Assembly: GCF_030445035.2 (NCBI RefSeq)
Contig: NC_080702.1
Location: 23,013,652-23,077,651, forward strand
DNA length: 64,000 bases
Reading direction: 5' to 3'
DNA from: Dasypus novemcinctus
Taxonomy: Eukaryota; Chordata; Mammalia; Cingulata; Dasypodidae
In this document: positions 12,339-23,286 of the stretch, piece by piece
Layout: each line of letters begins with the position of its first letter
Numbering within the stretch: the stretch's first letter is position 1
Notes under the pieces: generated by a model
Databases searched by the model: none
What the model was told of the DNA's origin: nothing
What the model saw: the letters and a program-made list of their open reading frames with translations, nothing else
Position numbers and translations under genes: made by a program

Positions 12339-13259
12339 ATGAGCAACCTCACCATCTTCACAGAATTCGTCCTCATGCAGAGCTCAAGCTCCCGAGAGCT
12401 ACAAGTTATGCAAGGTCTGCTATTTTTAGTGATTTATCTGGGAGCACTGACTGGGAATCTTGTAACTGTTACTGTTATTGTAACAGACCCTCATCTACAC
12501 TCTCAAATGTATTTTATAGGAAATTTATCCCTGATAGATATTTGCTGCATTTCCATTACTGTTCCCAAATTCATTGTGAATTCTTTGACAGGCAGTGCAT
12601 TGATTTCTCTGCCAGCCTGTGCTGCTCAGCTTTTCCTGTTTAACTTCTTTGCTGCCACAGAGCTCGCCTTCCTCGTGGTGATGTCCTATGATCGCTATGT
12701 TGCCATTAGCCACCCTCTGCACTATGGACTCACCATCACCCCACGTCTGTGCGCACAGGCTGCAGGCGTCTCACGGGCAACTGGGTTGGGCTATTCTGCT
12801 GTCCACACAGGTATCATGTTCAGGCTTCCTTTCACAGGGTCCAATGTGATCCATCAGTATTTCTGTGATATACCTCAAATTTTGAGTATTTCATCTTCAG
12901 ATGTTTGTTTTTCCGAGTTTGTTTTCATAGCTTTAAGTATAGGTCTGGGCTTATTATGTTCTATCTTATTGTTAATATCATACATTAATATATTTTCAAT
13001 GGTGCTTAACATGCATTCCATGGAAGCTCGTAATAAAGCCTTATCCACCTGCACACCACACTTGGCAGTTCTATTTATATTTATAGTTTCTGGAATTGTT
13101 GCTAACTTAGGACCCATTCCAGATAAAACATATCTTAGTAATCTGCTCATAGGCATGTTCTACTCCATGGTGCCCCCACTAATAAAGCCCCTCATCTATA
13201 GTCTGCGGAACAAAGAGATTGACACTGCTCTATGCAGAATGTTCAACAGATGTTTTTAG
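12339..13259 (+). CDS. Olfactory receptor, OR14-like (class II), possibly non-functional
   Basis: This is a seven-transmembrane odorant receptor of 306 aa with no stop or frameshift. The ATG at 12339 gives the standard short N-terminus with a glycosylation site at Asn3 (NLT). Family marks: GN at 39-40, MSYDRYVAIS at 115-124, SY in TM5 at 214-215, the KALSTCTPHL block at 233-242, and PLIYSLRNKE at 284-293. Cys94 and Cys176 of the main disulfide remain. Many signature residues are altered: Gln57 where 'PMY' has Pro, Arg146 where TM4 has its conserved Trp, Thr166 and Ser186 where the second ECL2 disulfide has Cys, and Lys283 where the NPxIY motif has Asn. ICL1/TM2 is one residue short. The protein would act at the cilia of olfactory neurons if functional. 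Assignment to the OR14 group comes from overall similarity ('NLTIxTEFVLM', 'SAVHT', 'HQYFCDIPQ') and is moderately sure. Confidence 0.9.
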   Translation: MSNLTIFTEFVLMQSSSSRELQVMQGLLFLVIYLGALTGNLVTVTVIVTDPHLHSQMYFIGNLSLIDICCISITVPKFIVNSLTGSALISLPACAAQLFLFNFFAATELAFLVVMSYDRYVAISHPLHYGLTITPRLCAQAAGVSRATGLGYSAVHTGIMFRLPFTGSNVIHQYFCDIPQILSISSSDVCFSEFVFIALSIGLGLLCSILLLISYINIFSMVLNMHSMEARNKALSTCTPHLAVLFIFIVSGIVANLGPIPDKTYLSNLLIGMFYSMVPPLIKPLIYSLRNKEIDTALCRMFNRCF

Positions 13260-13287
13260 GTCCCAAGGAATGCTTTCTTTGGTTAAA

Positions 13288-13293
13288 AATAAA
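13288..13293 (+). promoter_or_regulatory. Possible polyadenylation signal of the olfactory receptor
   Basis: AATAAA lies 29 bp after the receptor stop codon. The position is plausible for a very short 3' UTR, but AATAAA is common in such AT-rich DNA. Confidence 0.35.
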
Positions 13294-14625
13294 GCAACTT
13301 AGAATACAATGACAAAGAAGTATAATTTATATTTTATGTATGTTTTTAATTTGAATCTTTCCCTATAAAATATCTAAACCTTTCTGATCTGTACATATCT
13401 TGTCATGAACACATGACAGGAAGCTAGAAAAAGCTGTCATAATTTTTCATTCTTAATTCTACATTTGGGTAATTCACATATTCTTTTAGAATAGGCTTTC
13501 AAATTCTAAAATATGTTTTGTAAAATTATTATGATGGTTTAGAGCAAAAAGCAGGATATGGCACCATAAGGAAAAGACTGGGCCTTCTATATCAGCGCCT
13601 AAACAGGTGTCTATACTTTTTATGTATTTCCAAGGTACTGGATACTGCCACCCTGGAAGAAAACATTGAGTGTTTTGGTTTAGAGAAATATGCTTTTTAA
13701 ATTGCTCTCTTTGGTTCATGCATATACACGTCTGCTCAAAATAAGATATTAGAACTAAGAGACAACTATGGAATTGAGGACTCAATATGGGTATAGCACA
13801 GACACTTGCATCATTGCTGGAATACTTCATATTTGTCTGCCTCGTTCAAAATGGGCATATAAAAACCCTGAACTTTAATACAATACAATTTGCAAGTTTT
13901 AGGTTTTACTTATCTCTGTGTAAAGTTGCATGCTACTCTTGTTTCATTCAAGCTTCTGCATGAGGAAAAACAGGATTCATTAGTTATAAAATCCAATAAA
14001 TGATATTGGATTTGCCTGCAGAACAGCAGTCTTTTTAATACTATGTGATTCACTTTTCCCATAAGTAAAATATAAACGTCATACCCTGAAGATCAAACAT
14101 TTTATTTTTCTGATTCCTCAAGGCTTAGCTAGCACTCTGATAGCCTAAGAATATATTAGCCCCTTTATATCTAAGAATTTAATTCTTTGACAGCTTCCTT
14201 TTTAACTCCAGGATGCTATGTAGAAAATGTGTACTTCGTAGAAACTTAAGCTCATTTATATTCAGCTGCAAGTTGTACAGTTTACAGTCTCCTTATGGTT
14301 CAGTATGGATTATCTGACATAGAAGCAAGAAGTTGGTGATGAACTCTGCCCTCCTTTCATCAAAAGTCATAATCCTAGGAATAATTTGAACATTGCTCAT
14401 GTTCATCCAGTGTCTGAAATATAAACTTGTATTTTCAATGATTTGATAATTGAGAGAACCATCATATTTCTTTGTAAAATTTAATTGTCCCTACCTGAGT
14501 TTTCTTCTAGCTTTTTCCTGTTTAAAGGCATCACTGATTATATGTTCAATTAACAAACTTACAAAGATTAGCTATACCCTTTCTGAATATGCATATGTGA
14601 CAATGTCTTTATATTTCACTGTCTT
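13294..14625. other. No feature recognised
   Basis: AT-rich flank of the receptor. The open frames at 13486-13830 (-) and 14450-14749 (+) show no recognisable content. Confidence 0.35.
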
Positions 14626-14665
14626 ATTTATATATATATATATATATATATTTATTTATTTATTT
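14626..14665 (+). repeat. (TA)n/(TTTA)n microsatellite
   Basis: A run of TA dinucleotides passes into TTTA repeats. It adjoins the A-rich 3' tail side of the antisense SINE to its right and probably grew from that tail. Confidence 0.9.
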
Positions 14666-15132
14666 CTCCCCCTGACTCCTCCCCTCTCATTGTCTACCTT
14701 TTGTTTCCATTCACAGTGTATTCTTCTGTGTCTGTTGTATTCTCATTAGGGGGCTCTGGAAACCCATCCTGGGACCTTCCAAAGTGGGAGAGAGCCTATG
14801 ATTCTTTTGCTCCACTTCAGCTCCCTAGTTTTCTGCATCTCATACTATCTCTTCTCTGTGTCTCTCTTTCATTGTGTCATCTGGCTACATCAGCTCTCCA
14901 TGTGGGCAGTGGCACCACTCCTGGTAGGTCTGTCCTTCTGGGCAGGGCTGCACTTTATGTGGGGGCCACTCCTTGCACAGGGGGCACCCCCGTGCAGGGT
15001 GAAGCTCTTTGCATATGGCAGCCCTTCATGTGGGCCAGCTCACCAAAGGTGCCAGGAGACCCTGGGTTTCAAACCCTGGACCTCCTGTATGAGAGGTGGA
15101 AGCTCTATCTGTTGAGCCATATACACTTCCCT
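14666..15132 (-). mobile_element. Older tRNA-derived SINE (DAS-related), antisense
   Basis: On the minus strand the right end begins 'gggaagtgtatatggctcaa', followed by an A-box-like stretch and a B-box-like 'gtttgaaaccc'. Then comes a body resembling the younger SINEs (the 'gggcagggctgcactttatg' word on the + strand corresponds to 'gggcaggctgcactttctt'). It is clearly diverged from the five younger copies. Open frames across it (14701-15210, 14798-15115) are incidental. Confidence 0.7.
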
Positions 15133-15731
15133 ATATTTATGTTTATATTCACATTAATAATTCCTGTTGAATTAATTCCCTCCAGATATTTGACTGTCTT
15201 CATCCATTGAATTCTATTTCTCAGTGGCTCCTTATAGAAATCGAATAGTCTTCATATTCTAATTCTTTCATTTTCTTGATATTACAGATTTTATTTCATG
15301 CATTTCTTGATATTCAGTATTTATTTCTAAGTGTATGTTTAATGAATATGGCTGGTATGTGCACACTATCTTAAAGAGAAAACTTAAGTTTTCTATTCCT
15401 GAAATTTTTTTTCTGTGGATTTTATGTAATATCTAATCATTTACATTTTTATCTCAGGAATTGTATCATTTATTTTGTCCATATTTTCAATATATTTTTA
15501 TTATAAATATATATTATGGGAAATATTCTTCAAAATTTCTTCAAACATATGAAATGAACTTCTGATTAAGGAATTCTATTCATATATAATAACCCCTAGT
15601 ATTTTTTATCTTTGGTTTCTCATAGCACAATCCAAATGCAAAATTATCTTTTATGTCTTTGAATATATTAAATAGATATCTTAAAATGTCAGACTTTTCC
15701 ATTTAGTGTCTCAGCACACTTGTGGCCACTT
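15133..15731. other. No feature recognised
   Basis: T/A-rich sequence without an open frame or repeat I can name. Confidence 0.35.
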
Positions 15732-15742
15732 AAAAATGATTT

Positions 15743-17142
15743 CTTTTTTAAAATATAGTTTTCATTTATTTTTAAAAGATACATAGATCACACAAAATGT
15801 TACCTTAAAAATATAGGAGTGGGGAACTCTGTTGCACTCCCCAATGTAGCAGCAACAATTCCCCAAGTAAAAGGGCAAAGACCAGTGAAAAAGGATCGCA
15901 CAATGATGGGCCCTTGATACTGATGACTATGCTTATGAGTCTGTGTGGTTGAGATTTCAACTAGGTCTAGAGCTGCAGGGTACCTAAGAGTTACCTCCTG
16001 AGAGCCTCCATGTTGCTCAAATGACTCCTGGGAATTAGCCTCCCTCATGCTGAAGAATTACTACCAAGCACTAGATTGTGATGCAACTAGAAAAAGACAT
16101 TGAATGAAAGGGGTAAATGGTAAAGACAAATGAGTTTATATAGCTAAGGGACTTCAAAGTGAGTTGAGAGGTCATCAGAGGGGTCATGCTTATGCACATC
16201 TCAGCAGGATCTCAGGGACAGCCAAAGTAGATACAACTCCAAGTAGTGGTGCTCCTAAGGGCTATGGAGAGGCCCACGTCTCACAGTTATGACAAATGGC
16301 TCTCAAGTTCAGTGCCTTGCCAGTGGGTCCTACTTTGAAATTTGTGCTCCTGAGTGTGATGGAGTTGGACTCAGATGTGACCTCTCTACACATGCCTCTT
16401 CTGTCACTTTTACTAAAGCTGTGGTTGTCACTGGGTTTGGTTTATGCTCAGGAGATTTGAATCTCTGGACTGACTGTGTGCCAGATGGCTCTGAGCCTCA
16501 GCAGAGCTGCAACACCTAGTCTCCAGTTCCTTGGCCTTACCCAGGTCAGCTAACAGGAAGGTGGTGATGGTCAACCACCACACCAGGGAACTGAGAGAAT
16601 CTACAACTACACACAGGAGAATTCCATCCATCAACCATATGGAATCTAAGCCCTCTCTCAAGTTAGAGGTGGAGTTGATATCGCCATCCCAGGGTCCTCA
16701 AGATGGGGGAATAAAATATGGATTAGCGTGAACTTAAAGGTATTATACTATAGAATTTTTGTGACTCTAGCAATGGAAGGAACTACAGTGTAAACTATAT
16801 GCTGTGTAGCAGTGTCCAAAATGTATTCATCAAATGCAATGAATGTGACACACCAATAAAAGTGTTTGGTGATATGGGAGGGTGGGGAGCGAGGGTATGT
16901 GGGATCCTTTTATACTTTTAATGCAACATTTTGTATGATATATGTATCTTTAAAAAATAAATACATGAAATCTAAAATAAATGTAGGATTCTCATATGCC
17001 CCACTCCCCATATCCCCCATTTTTCCTACATCAACTTCTTTCATTAGTGTGGTACATTCTTTGCATTTGATGAATACATTTTACAGGAAATAGAAAGGGA
17101 GAAGAAGGTTGTGAGCCAACACCCACATGGGTGAAATATATG
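15743..17142 (-). mobile_element. L1 3'-end insertion with 5' inversion, later split by another L1
   Basis: A perfect 11-bp duplication 'aaaaatgattt' (15732-15742 and 17143-17153) bounds the unit. From the left, the antisense L1 3' end runs over 15743-15815, breaks for the nested copy, and resumes at 16975-17084. A short sense-strand piece (17085-17142) then follows, containing 'tgtgagccaacacccacatg'. It matches the start of the 3' UTR of the full-length L1 (48610 region). Antisense followed by sense, joined at their 5' sides, is the signature of twin-primed L1 integration. Confidence 0.75.
15816..16974 (+). mobile_element. Nested 5'-truncated L1, 3' UTR, sense
   Basis: The sense-strand L1 3' UTR corresponds to about 49880-51290 of the full-length copy and ends in an A-rich tail ('ctttaaaaaataaatacatg'). 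It lies inside the antisense L1 3' end of the outer unit. The flanking words 'aaaatatagga' (left) and 'aaataaatgtagga' (right) look like a decayed target-site duplication. Removing it rejoins the outer element in its expected order. Confidence 0.75.
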
Positions 17143-17153
17143 AAAAATGATTT

Positions 17154-19501
17154 ATGTTTATTCTCATTCAAAACCTCAGTTTCTGCCAATACTTTCTGCC
17201 AAGTATTCCTTCCGATGCTCCACTGATTCGACTCCCTCCTTCCATAAGAACCCCACAGCATTGTCTGGTTTGCCAGAAAAGTATCTGAAACAAACATTGA
17301 TGAAATTACAACCAACACATTTCAGAAATCAGGGGCAAATGTAAGTCAGGATTTTACAGTAACCTCAAATAAATGAATAAATATTAATGTATATATGGTG
17401 ACTTTTGGACAAAGATTAACTGTTGGAGAAAAAGAGGGTGCTCATTGGGACATCAAGACCGACTGTAGGCAGAAAGTTTATTGGGAAGCTCTACAAATGG
17501 AGGGTGTCTGAAGAATAGACTTTAGCACACTCCTGGAAGGGGGAATAAGAATTTATACAGGACTTTCCTAGGCAGAGAAATGATAGTTGGTGGGAGGGTG
17601 TTGAGTGTCTGATTGAGGTGCAAGAGCCAAAGGAAGCCCTACAGGTGAAATCTTTCCCTTGTATGGCTAGGGAGTAGTGAGTTAGGGAGTTACAGTTTAC
17701 TGGAATGCTGAAGGAGCAGGTTGTGCTTGATCAGCAGACAGTGAAGGTCTTTATTTCACTTTACTCTTATATCCATGTGGTTTCTTTGTTCAACCTTTGG
17801 GGAAGTGTCATGCTTTCAGACATGTAGGCTATGTAATCACCTCAGAATCCTAGAGATTTTCCATGTTTATCTCATTTTTCATCAGCTTTTTTTCCACCAT
17901 GAAGATAACCACTCTCCTTACTGGAAATGCAGGGTCATAGCATGTGTTTCTGAAATTTAATATATAAAGCCTAGTTTGAATCTTTATTCAAAATATCAAT
18001 GTCCTTTGAGTTGCTCCTCTCTTCTGTGCCCTTGTAAGAGTGCATTATAATGTCCTAATTCATTATTGCCAGATTAGGCCACAGGTGTATGTCTTTACAA
18101 TAACTTCTCATTCTGCCACAAGAACCAGTAACATCTCATATACAAGCTGCTCCAGCAGCCTGGACAAATAGCTGAAATGTTGTAGCAAAGTCACAGCCAA
18201 CACACATGGGACATGTGTCGTAAGTAAAAAGTTATCTGTTGCTCTCAGCATCATGAATTAAGACTTAGTGGTGACTGCAAATTAACATGGTCAGAGCTGA
18301 CTGAAACAGTATTAGACAGTTTTCCAAAGTTTCTGTTCCAACTTAAACACACACACCAATAATCGATGTCCAGTTCCTTTGCTTCACATCCACAGCAACA
18401 ATTGGTGTTCCCAGATTATTTTGCGATCTATTGAATTTTTTGCATTACCTTACTGAAGTTATACTTTTTATTTGCCTTCAGTATGAATGTCATTAGTTGT
18501 AAATGAGATATTAGTGCTTCTTCAAATGCATTTCTTAGTCTTATAAGTGACATCTATTTTCACTTTATTTGTAGTGTGGGTTTAGGTGCTCTTATGTTGC
18601 ATCTAGGAAGAAATACTCCTCATCTTAATGCAATTAAATTCACACAAAAAAATCCCAATATTTTCTTTCCTCCTTATCCTTATCCTTCTCTACCTCCCTT
18701 TGTGTAATTCTTTCCCACTTTAAGGTTCTGAAGATTTCTTCGAAAATATAATATTTTTTTCATACTTTATTATTCAATACACTTAGAGTTAACTTGGAAC
18801 AGGTTGGGAAATATGAATACCATTTGATTTTTAATATATTTTTATCTACTTGTCTTGGCACCATATACTAAAATATATACAGTATTACTACACTTAACAG
18901 AGCTGCATCTTTAATCACTTGAGTCTTCTTATATGTACCCTCTAATCTGTTGCTCCCATCCCTATAGCACAATGTTTAATTACTATTATTTTATAGCAAG
19001 ATTTTATACATGTTAATTAAAATCATATAACTTTTTCTTCCTTATAATTGTATAGATTATTTGCTTTCATATGAATTTTTATGGCCTACTAGTCAAATAC
19101 TAAACAATTGATATCCTGAGATTATTATATTGTTATCATTTTTAAATTAGTATCATTTACATCTTTATAATATTGTCTTCCAATTCATAAATACAATCAA
19201 GCTCTTCATTAATTTATTTTCTAATAACTCCCAATGAAATCTATAATTTTATACAGGAGATCTCATATAGATTTGTTGCATATCTCCTATGTTTATATTT
19301 CATATTATTTTCAATTGTTCCATTTAAAGTTCCATTTTATATTTTCTGTTTTCTCTTAATGGGTATTTGATATTTTCTTAGCATCCAGTTGCATTTCAAA
19401 CCTATTCAATTGATATTCTTACCATATTTGTCCAGATTTTTTTTATCTTTCACATTTTCAGGTCATAACATATTAGATGGCTCCTTGGACTTTTTATATA
19501 G
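17154..19501. other. Mostly unassigned DNA
   Basis: 17400-17775 is somewhat GC-richer and contains 'cagaaagtttattgggaagc', reminiscent of an antisense LTR, but its ends are unclear. 18560-19500 is T-rich and may be an old antisense L1. No gene was recognised, and the open frames at 17031-17344 and 17775-17960 have no family resemblance. Confidence 0.3.
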
Positions 19502-19800
19502 AATCTTTTTTTTTTTTGTCTTTATTTTTTTAATGTTACATTAAAAAAATATGAGGTCTCCATATACCCCCCACCCCCCTCACTCCACTCCTCCCCCCAT
19601 AACAAAAACCTCCTCCATCATCATGAGACATTCATTGCTTTTGGTGAATATATCTCTGAGCACTGCAGCACCTCATGGTCAATGGTCTACACCATAGCCC
19701 ACACTCTCCCACAGTCCACCCAGTAGGCCATGGGAGGACATACAATGTCAGGTACCTGTCCCTGCAGCACCACCCATGACAACTCCAACCCCCAAAAATG
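19502..19800 (-). mobile_element. L1 3' end, antisense
   Basis: The sequence begins with a long T run, then 'atgaggtctccatatacccc' and 'catcatcatgagacattcat'. It matches the reverse complement of the last 300 bp of the full-length L1 and of the copies at 23287 and 41129. It meets sense-strand L1 5' sequence head to head at about 19800. Confidence 0.8.
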
Positions 19801-20287
19801 CAGGTGAGCAGCACATGAATGACCAATGAGGGGGACCTTACTGGGTGTGTGGGGAAGTGGTGGGTGCACAGGGCATGTGGCAAGGCTAGCCAGATAGACC
19901 ATGCTGGGAGTAGGGGGATAGACTGGGTAGTCTCTGAGGGAAGCCTCACTGTTACGGGCAGGCACAGGCAGACACAGGGAGAAAAGAGTCAGCAGTTCTT
20001 AGATTCTGGAGCCAGGGAACCACAATACAAGATCCAGGAGGGAGTGAGGACATGGAGACTGAGAGAGGCCAAAGTAGAGGAATTTACTTTTTGGACTGAT
20101 CTGTGCCACTTTCATGGGTACATGGTCTGGATTTTACCAGTTAAACACAGGCAATTCTAAAAATTTAGAATGAATTACACCGAGTATCAAAATAGCATTA
20201 ACACAAATCCAAACAACAAAAAATAGCCAATTGAGAAAGTGACCAACAGTATACTGATCAAAATAAACATGTCTAGACATCAGCTAA

Positions 20288-21546
20288 AATGGCAAGTCAT
20301 ACTAAGAAAAAAGATGTGGCAGGATAAAAGGAACACATAAAAACACATAGGAAACACAGAATGAATTAAAGATGTCCACTAAAATCTCCTAAATCAATTC
20401 AAGGAAATGAAGGAAGAGGTAAAGGATATTAAGAAGACACTGGGTGTGCCTACAGAAGAAATTTTAAACATACATAGAAAAATAATAGATCTTGTGGTAG
20501 TGAAGGGTACAGAAGATATTAAAATATCACACTACAGAAAATTTGAGCAGGCAGAGGAAAGCACTAATGAATTAGAAGATGAAACATCCAAAATAACACA
20601 GATGGAAGAACAAATAGAGAAAAAATGAAATAATTGAGCAGGGTCCCAGGGAATTAAATAACAGGTTGCAATGCATAAACGTACACATTATGAGAGTCCC
20701 AGAGGGAGTAGAAAAGGTAAATAAAAAGGGGCAGAGAGTTTGAGAAAATAATGGATGAAAAATTTCCCAACTATTATCAGGTACACAGATGAACAGAAGT
20801 GCAACATACTCCAAACAGAATTAATTCTAGCAGAACTTCTCAGAGACACATATTAGTCAGATTGTCAAATTCTAAATATAAAGAGAATCCTGAAAGCAGG
20901 GGGAAAAAATCAACACATCAAATACAAGGGACGTGATAAGATTAAGTGCTTGTTTCTCATCTGAAAGATGGAGGGATGAAAGCAACGGTTTAACTTATTT
21001 AAATACAGAAAGAAAAACTTACATCTAAGAATTCTGTATAGGGAAATGGACTTGGCCCAGTGGTTGGGGCGTCCGTCTACCACATGGGAGGTCCGCGGTT
21101 CAAACCCCGGGCCTCCTTCTCCCATGTGGAGCTGGCCCATGCATGGTGCTGATGCTGTGCAGGGAGTGCGGTGCCACTCAGGGGTGTCCCCCGCGTGGGG
21201 AAGCCCCACACGCAAGGAGTGTGCCCGTGAGGAGAGCCGCCCAGCGTGAAAGAAGAGTGCAGCCTGCCCAGGAATGGCGCCACCCACACTTCCCGTGCCG
21301 CTGATGACAACAGAAGCAGACAAGGAAACAAGACGTGGCAAATAGACACACAGAATAGACAACCGGGGGGGGGGGGGGGGGCGGGGAATTAAATAAATAA
21401 ATAATCTTTAAAATAAAAAAGTCTGTATAAAGCAATACTGTCTTTCAATAATGAGGAAGAGATCAAAATATTCAGATATAAACAGAAATTTAGAGAGTTT
21501 GTCAAAAAGAATCCTGCCCTTCAAGAGATCCTAAAGGGAGTTTGGC
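20288..21546 (+). pseudogene. L1 ORF1 relic, split by a SINE
   Basis: The open piece 20407-20628 (73 aa) begins 'MKEEVKDIKKTLG' and matches the coiled-coil part of the intact ORF1 at 43671-44597. The later region reads like its C-terminal domain ('caagggacgtgataagatta' near 20926, 'ttcaagagatcctaaaggga' near 21519). A young SINE at 21041-21421 interrupts it. It codes for nothing intact. Confidence 0.75.
21041..21421 (+). mobile_element. Young tRNA-derived SINE (DAS-III-like), short form
   Basis: An 8-bp duplication 'tctgtata' flanks it (21033-21040 and 21422-21429). The tRNA-like head carries an A box ('tggcccagtgg') and a B box ('ggttcaaacccc'), the internal RNA polymerase III promoter. A GC-rich body, a run of about 19 G (from about 21365) and an A-rich (AAAT)n tail follow. 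It lacks an internal segment of about 50 bp present in the copies at 36471, 39315 and 55438. Confidence 0.9.
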
Positions 21547-21659
21547 AGACTGAAAGGAAAAGACAGGAGAGAGTGGTTTGGAGGAAGAGTAGAAATGAAG
21601 TTTATTAATAAGGGCAACTAAAAGGGTATAAAGGGAAAAAAATCTTAAGATACAACCTA

Positions 21660-22577
21660 TAAAACCCTGAAGAAAAATTCTTGAAGTAAATTCTGCCTTT
21701 GCCTTAATACAAGTGCTTGTTAATGGATTAAACTCCCCAATTAAGAGTTGCAGATTGGTGGAATGGATTAAAATGTGATCCAACAATATGCTTTCTACAA
21801 GAGACTCACATAGAACCAAGGACACAAATAGCTTGCAAGTGGAAGGGTAGAAAATGATTTTCCATGGAAACAGTAACTGAAAAAGAGCTGGGATAGCTAA
21901 AGTACTATCAGGCAAATAGTCTTTCAATGCACAACTGTTACCAGAGAAAAAGAGAGACACTATATATCAATAAAAGGGTCAATTTACCAAGAAGAAAGAG
22001 CAACCCTAAACTTTGCATCTAACCAGGGTGCTCCAAAGTATACAAGGCAGACACTGGCAAAATTGAGGGAAGAAATAAATGCCTCTGCAATATAGTGAGG
22101 GAATTTATTATACCACTCTTAGCAATAGAAAGAACGTCTATACAGAGAATCAATAAGAACAACAGAGATCTTGAATATTAAATGAAGGAGACCAAATAAC
22201 ATATACATAACATGGAACCCGCAAACAACAGCATATACATTCTTTTCAAGTGCTCATGGATCATTCTCCAGGATAGATCACATGTTAGTTCATAGAGCAA
22301 AACTCAGTGAATTTAGAAAGACTGAAATTATACAAAGCAGTTCCTCTGACCAAAATGGAAAGAGTGTGGAAATCAATAATGGGTGAAGAACTGAAGTATT
22401 CAAAAATATATGGAAATTAACACGTTCTTAACCAGTTGGTCAAAGAAGTTGCAAGAGAAATCAGTTAAAAACTCCAGGTAAATGAAAATGAGAACACAAC
22501 ATATCAACAGTTATGGGAAACGGTGAAGACAACACTGAGGGGCAAACATATAGCCTATAGGCTTACATTAGAAAAGA
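21660..22577 (+). pseudogene. L1 ORF2 endonuclease relic
   Basis: The sequence follows the endonuclease portion of ORF2 word for word in places ('tgctttctacaagagactca', 'gatagatcacatgttagttc', 'acactgaggggcaaacatat'). Many stops and shifts are present. It ends where a new L1 5' end starts at about 22578. Confidence 0.7.
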
Positions 22578-23286
22578 AGAAATGGGATCCATTATGGCTA
22601 AGTAGGGAATGGTAGTCTGCACTCTTCCTCTTGAAATTGTGGGAAGGTAGGCAGGCTTGCTGGGCATGTGGGTGAGGAAAGGGAGACTGGGGTGGGGGAT
22701 TTCCTACCTGGGCACCAGAGAAAGGGGAATGACCCAACCAGCCACGGGGAAGAAGGGAGCATACCAGCCAGCCCAAAGGAGAGGAAAACTGCCCAGGCAG
22801 TTCTGGAGGATGGGGAGCCACAAAGCTGGCTCTGTGGGAGGCAGGACAAGTGCTGCTGAGGAATGATCCTATACGTGGGTCTATGCCCAACATGTTTAGA
22901 GTAGGGGAAAACTGGGCAAGCCATGGGGATAGCTGAAGGAATTTTGCCAGAGGTTTTTACCCCACTTTTTTTCCTATTTCCTTTTTTGCTTCTTCAGGGT
23001 ATCGGCAGAGGGGCTGGTTGTGAATGATTGGTGGAGAGGTACAAGCAGCTGGAGAGGAGTGAACTATTGAGGCTCTGAAGGCCTGAGAAGGAGGACTGTT
23101 ACTCTGTGTGTGTGTGTGGAGGGGAGGGGTGATAAAGAGCCTAGCCAGTCTTGGTGGTCTGAGATGGAGACACAGAATTTTCCTTTTGTTTTGCTTTGCT
23201 TGTTTTTCATTTCCACTTCCTTATTTTCATCTCATCTTCTCCTGTTTTCTTTCTTCTACTCCCATTTCTCATGTCTCCTTTTTTTA

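Larger units (their letters stand above)
19801..22577 (+). mobile_element. L1 5' half, sense, decayed
   Basis: A GC-richer 5' UTR-like segment (19801-20190) is followed by remains of ORF1 and the endonuclease part of ORF2. It stops abruptly near 22577, within the linker after the endonuclease, where the 5' end of another L1 begins. Its 5' UTR does not resemble that of the full-length L1 at 41743, which suggests a different subfamily. Confidence 0.7.

Noticed and set aside
12525-13156. Minus-strand open frames inside the receptor (12525-12722, 12875-13156)
   Set aside because: They are antisense shadows of the receptor with no family resemblance.
21055-21115. tRNA-like heads of the SINEs as possible tRNA genes
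   Set aside because: A and B boxes are present, but each is fused to a SINE body and tail and bounded by target duplications; none is a free tRNA gene.
21365-21383. Long G run, and C runs at 42228 and 61344, as regulatory structures
   Set aside because: Each is a homopolymer in a SINE tail or L1 UTR, likely slippage or length error in assembly.
21046-21435. Open frames of 60-150 aa crossing the SINE, also at 36468-36827, 37567-38050, 39312-39769 and 55375-55885
   Set aside because: The same peptide patterns recur at every SINE copy on both strands. They reflect the GC-rich SINE body, not genes.
22555-22924. GC-rich overlapping frames on both strands
   Set aside because: They lie in an L1 5' UTR, in several frames at once, without protein-like motifs.
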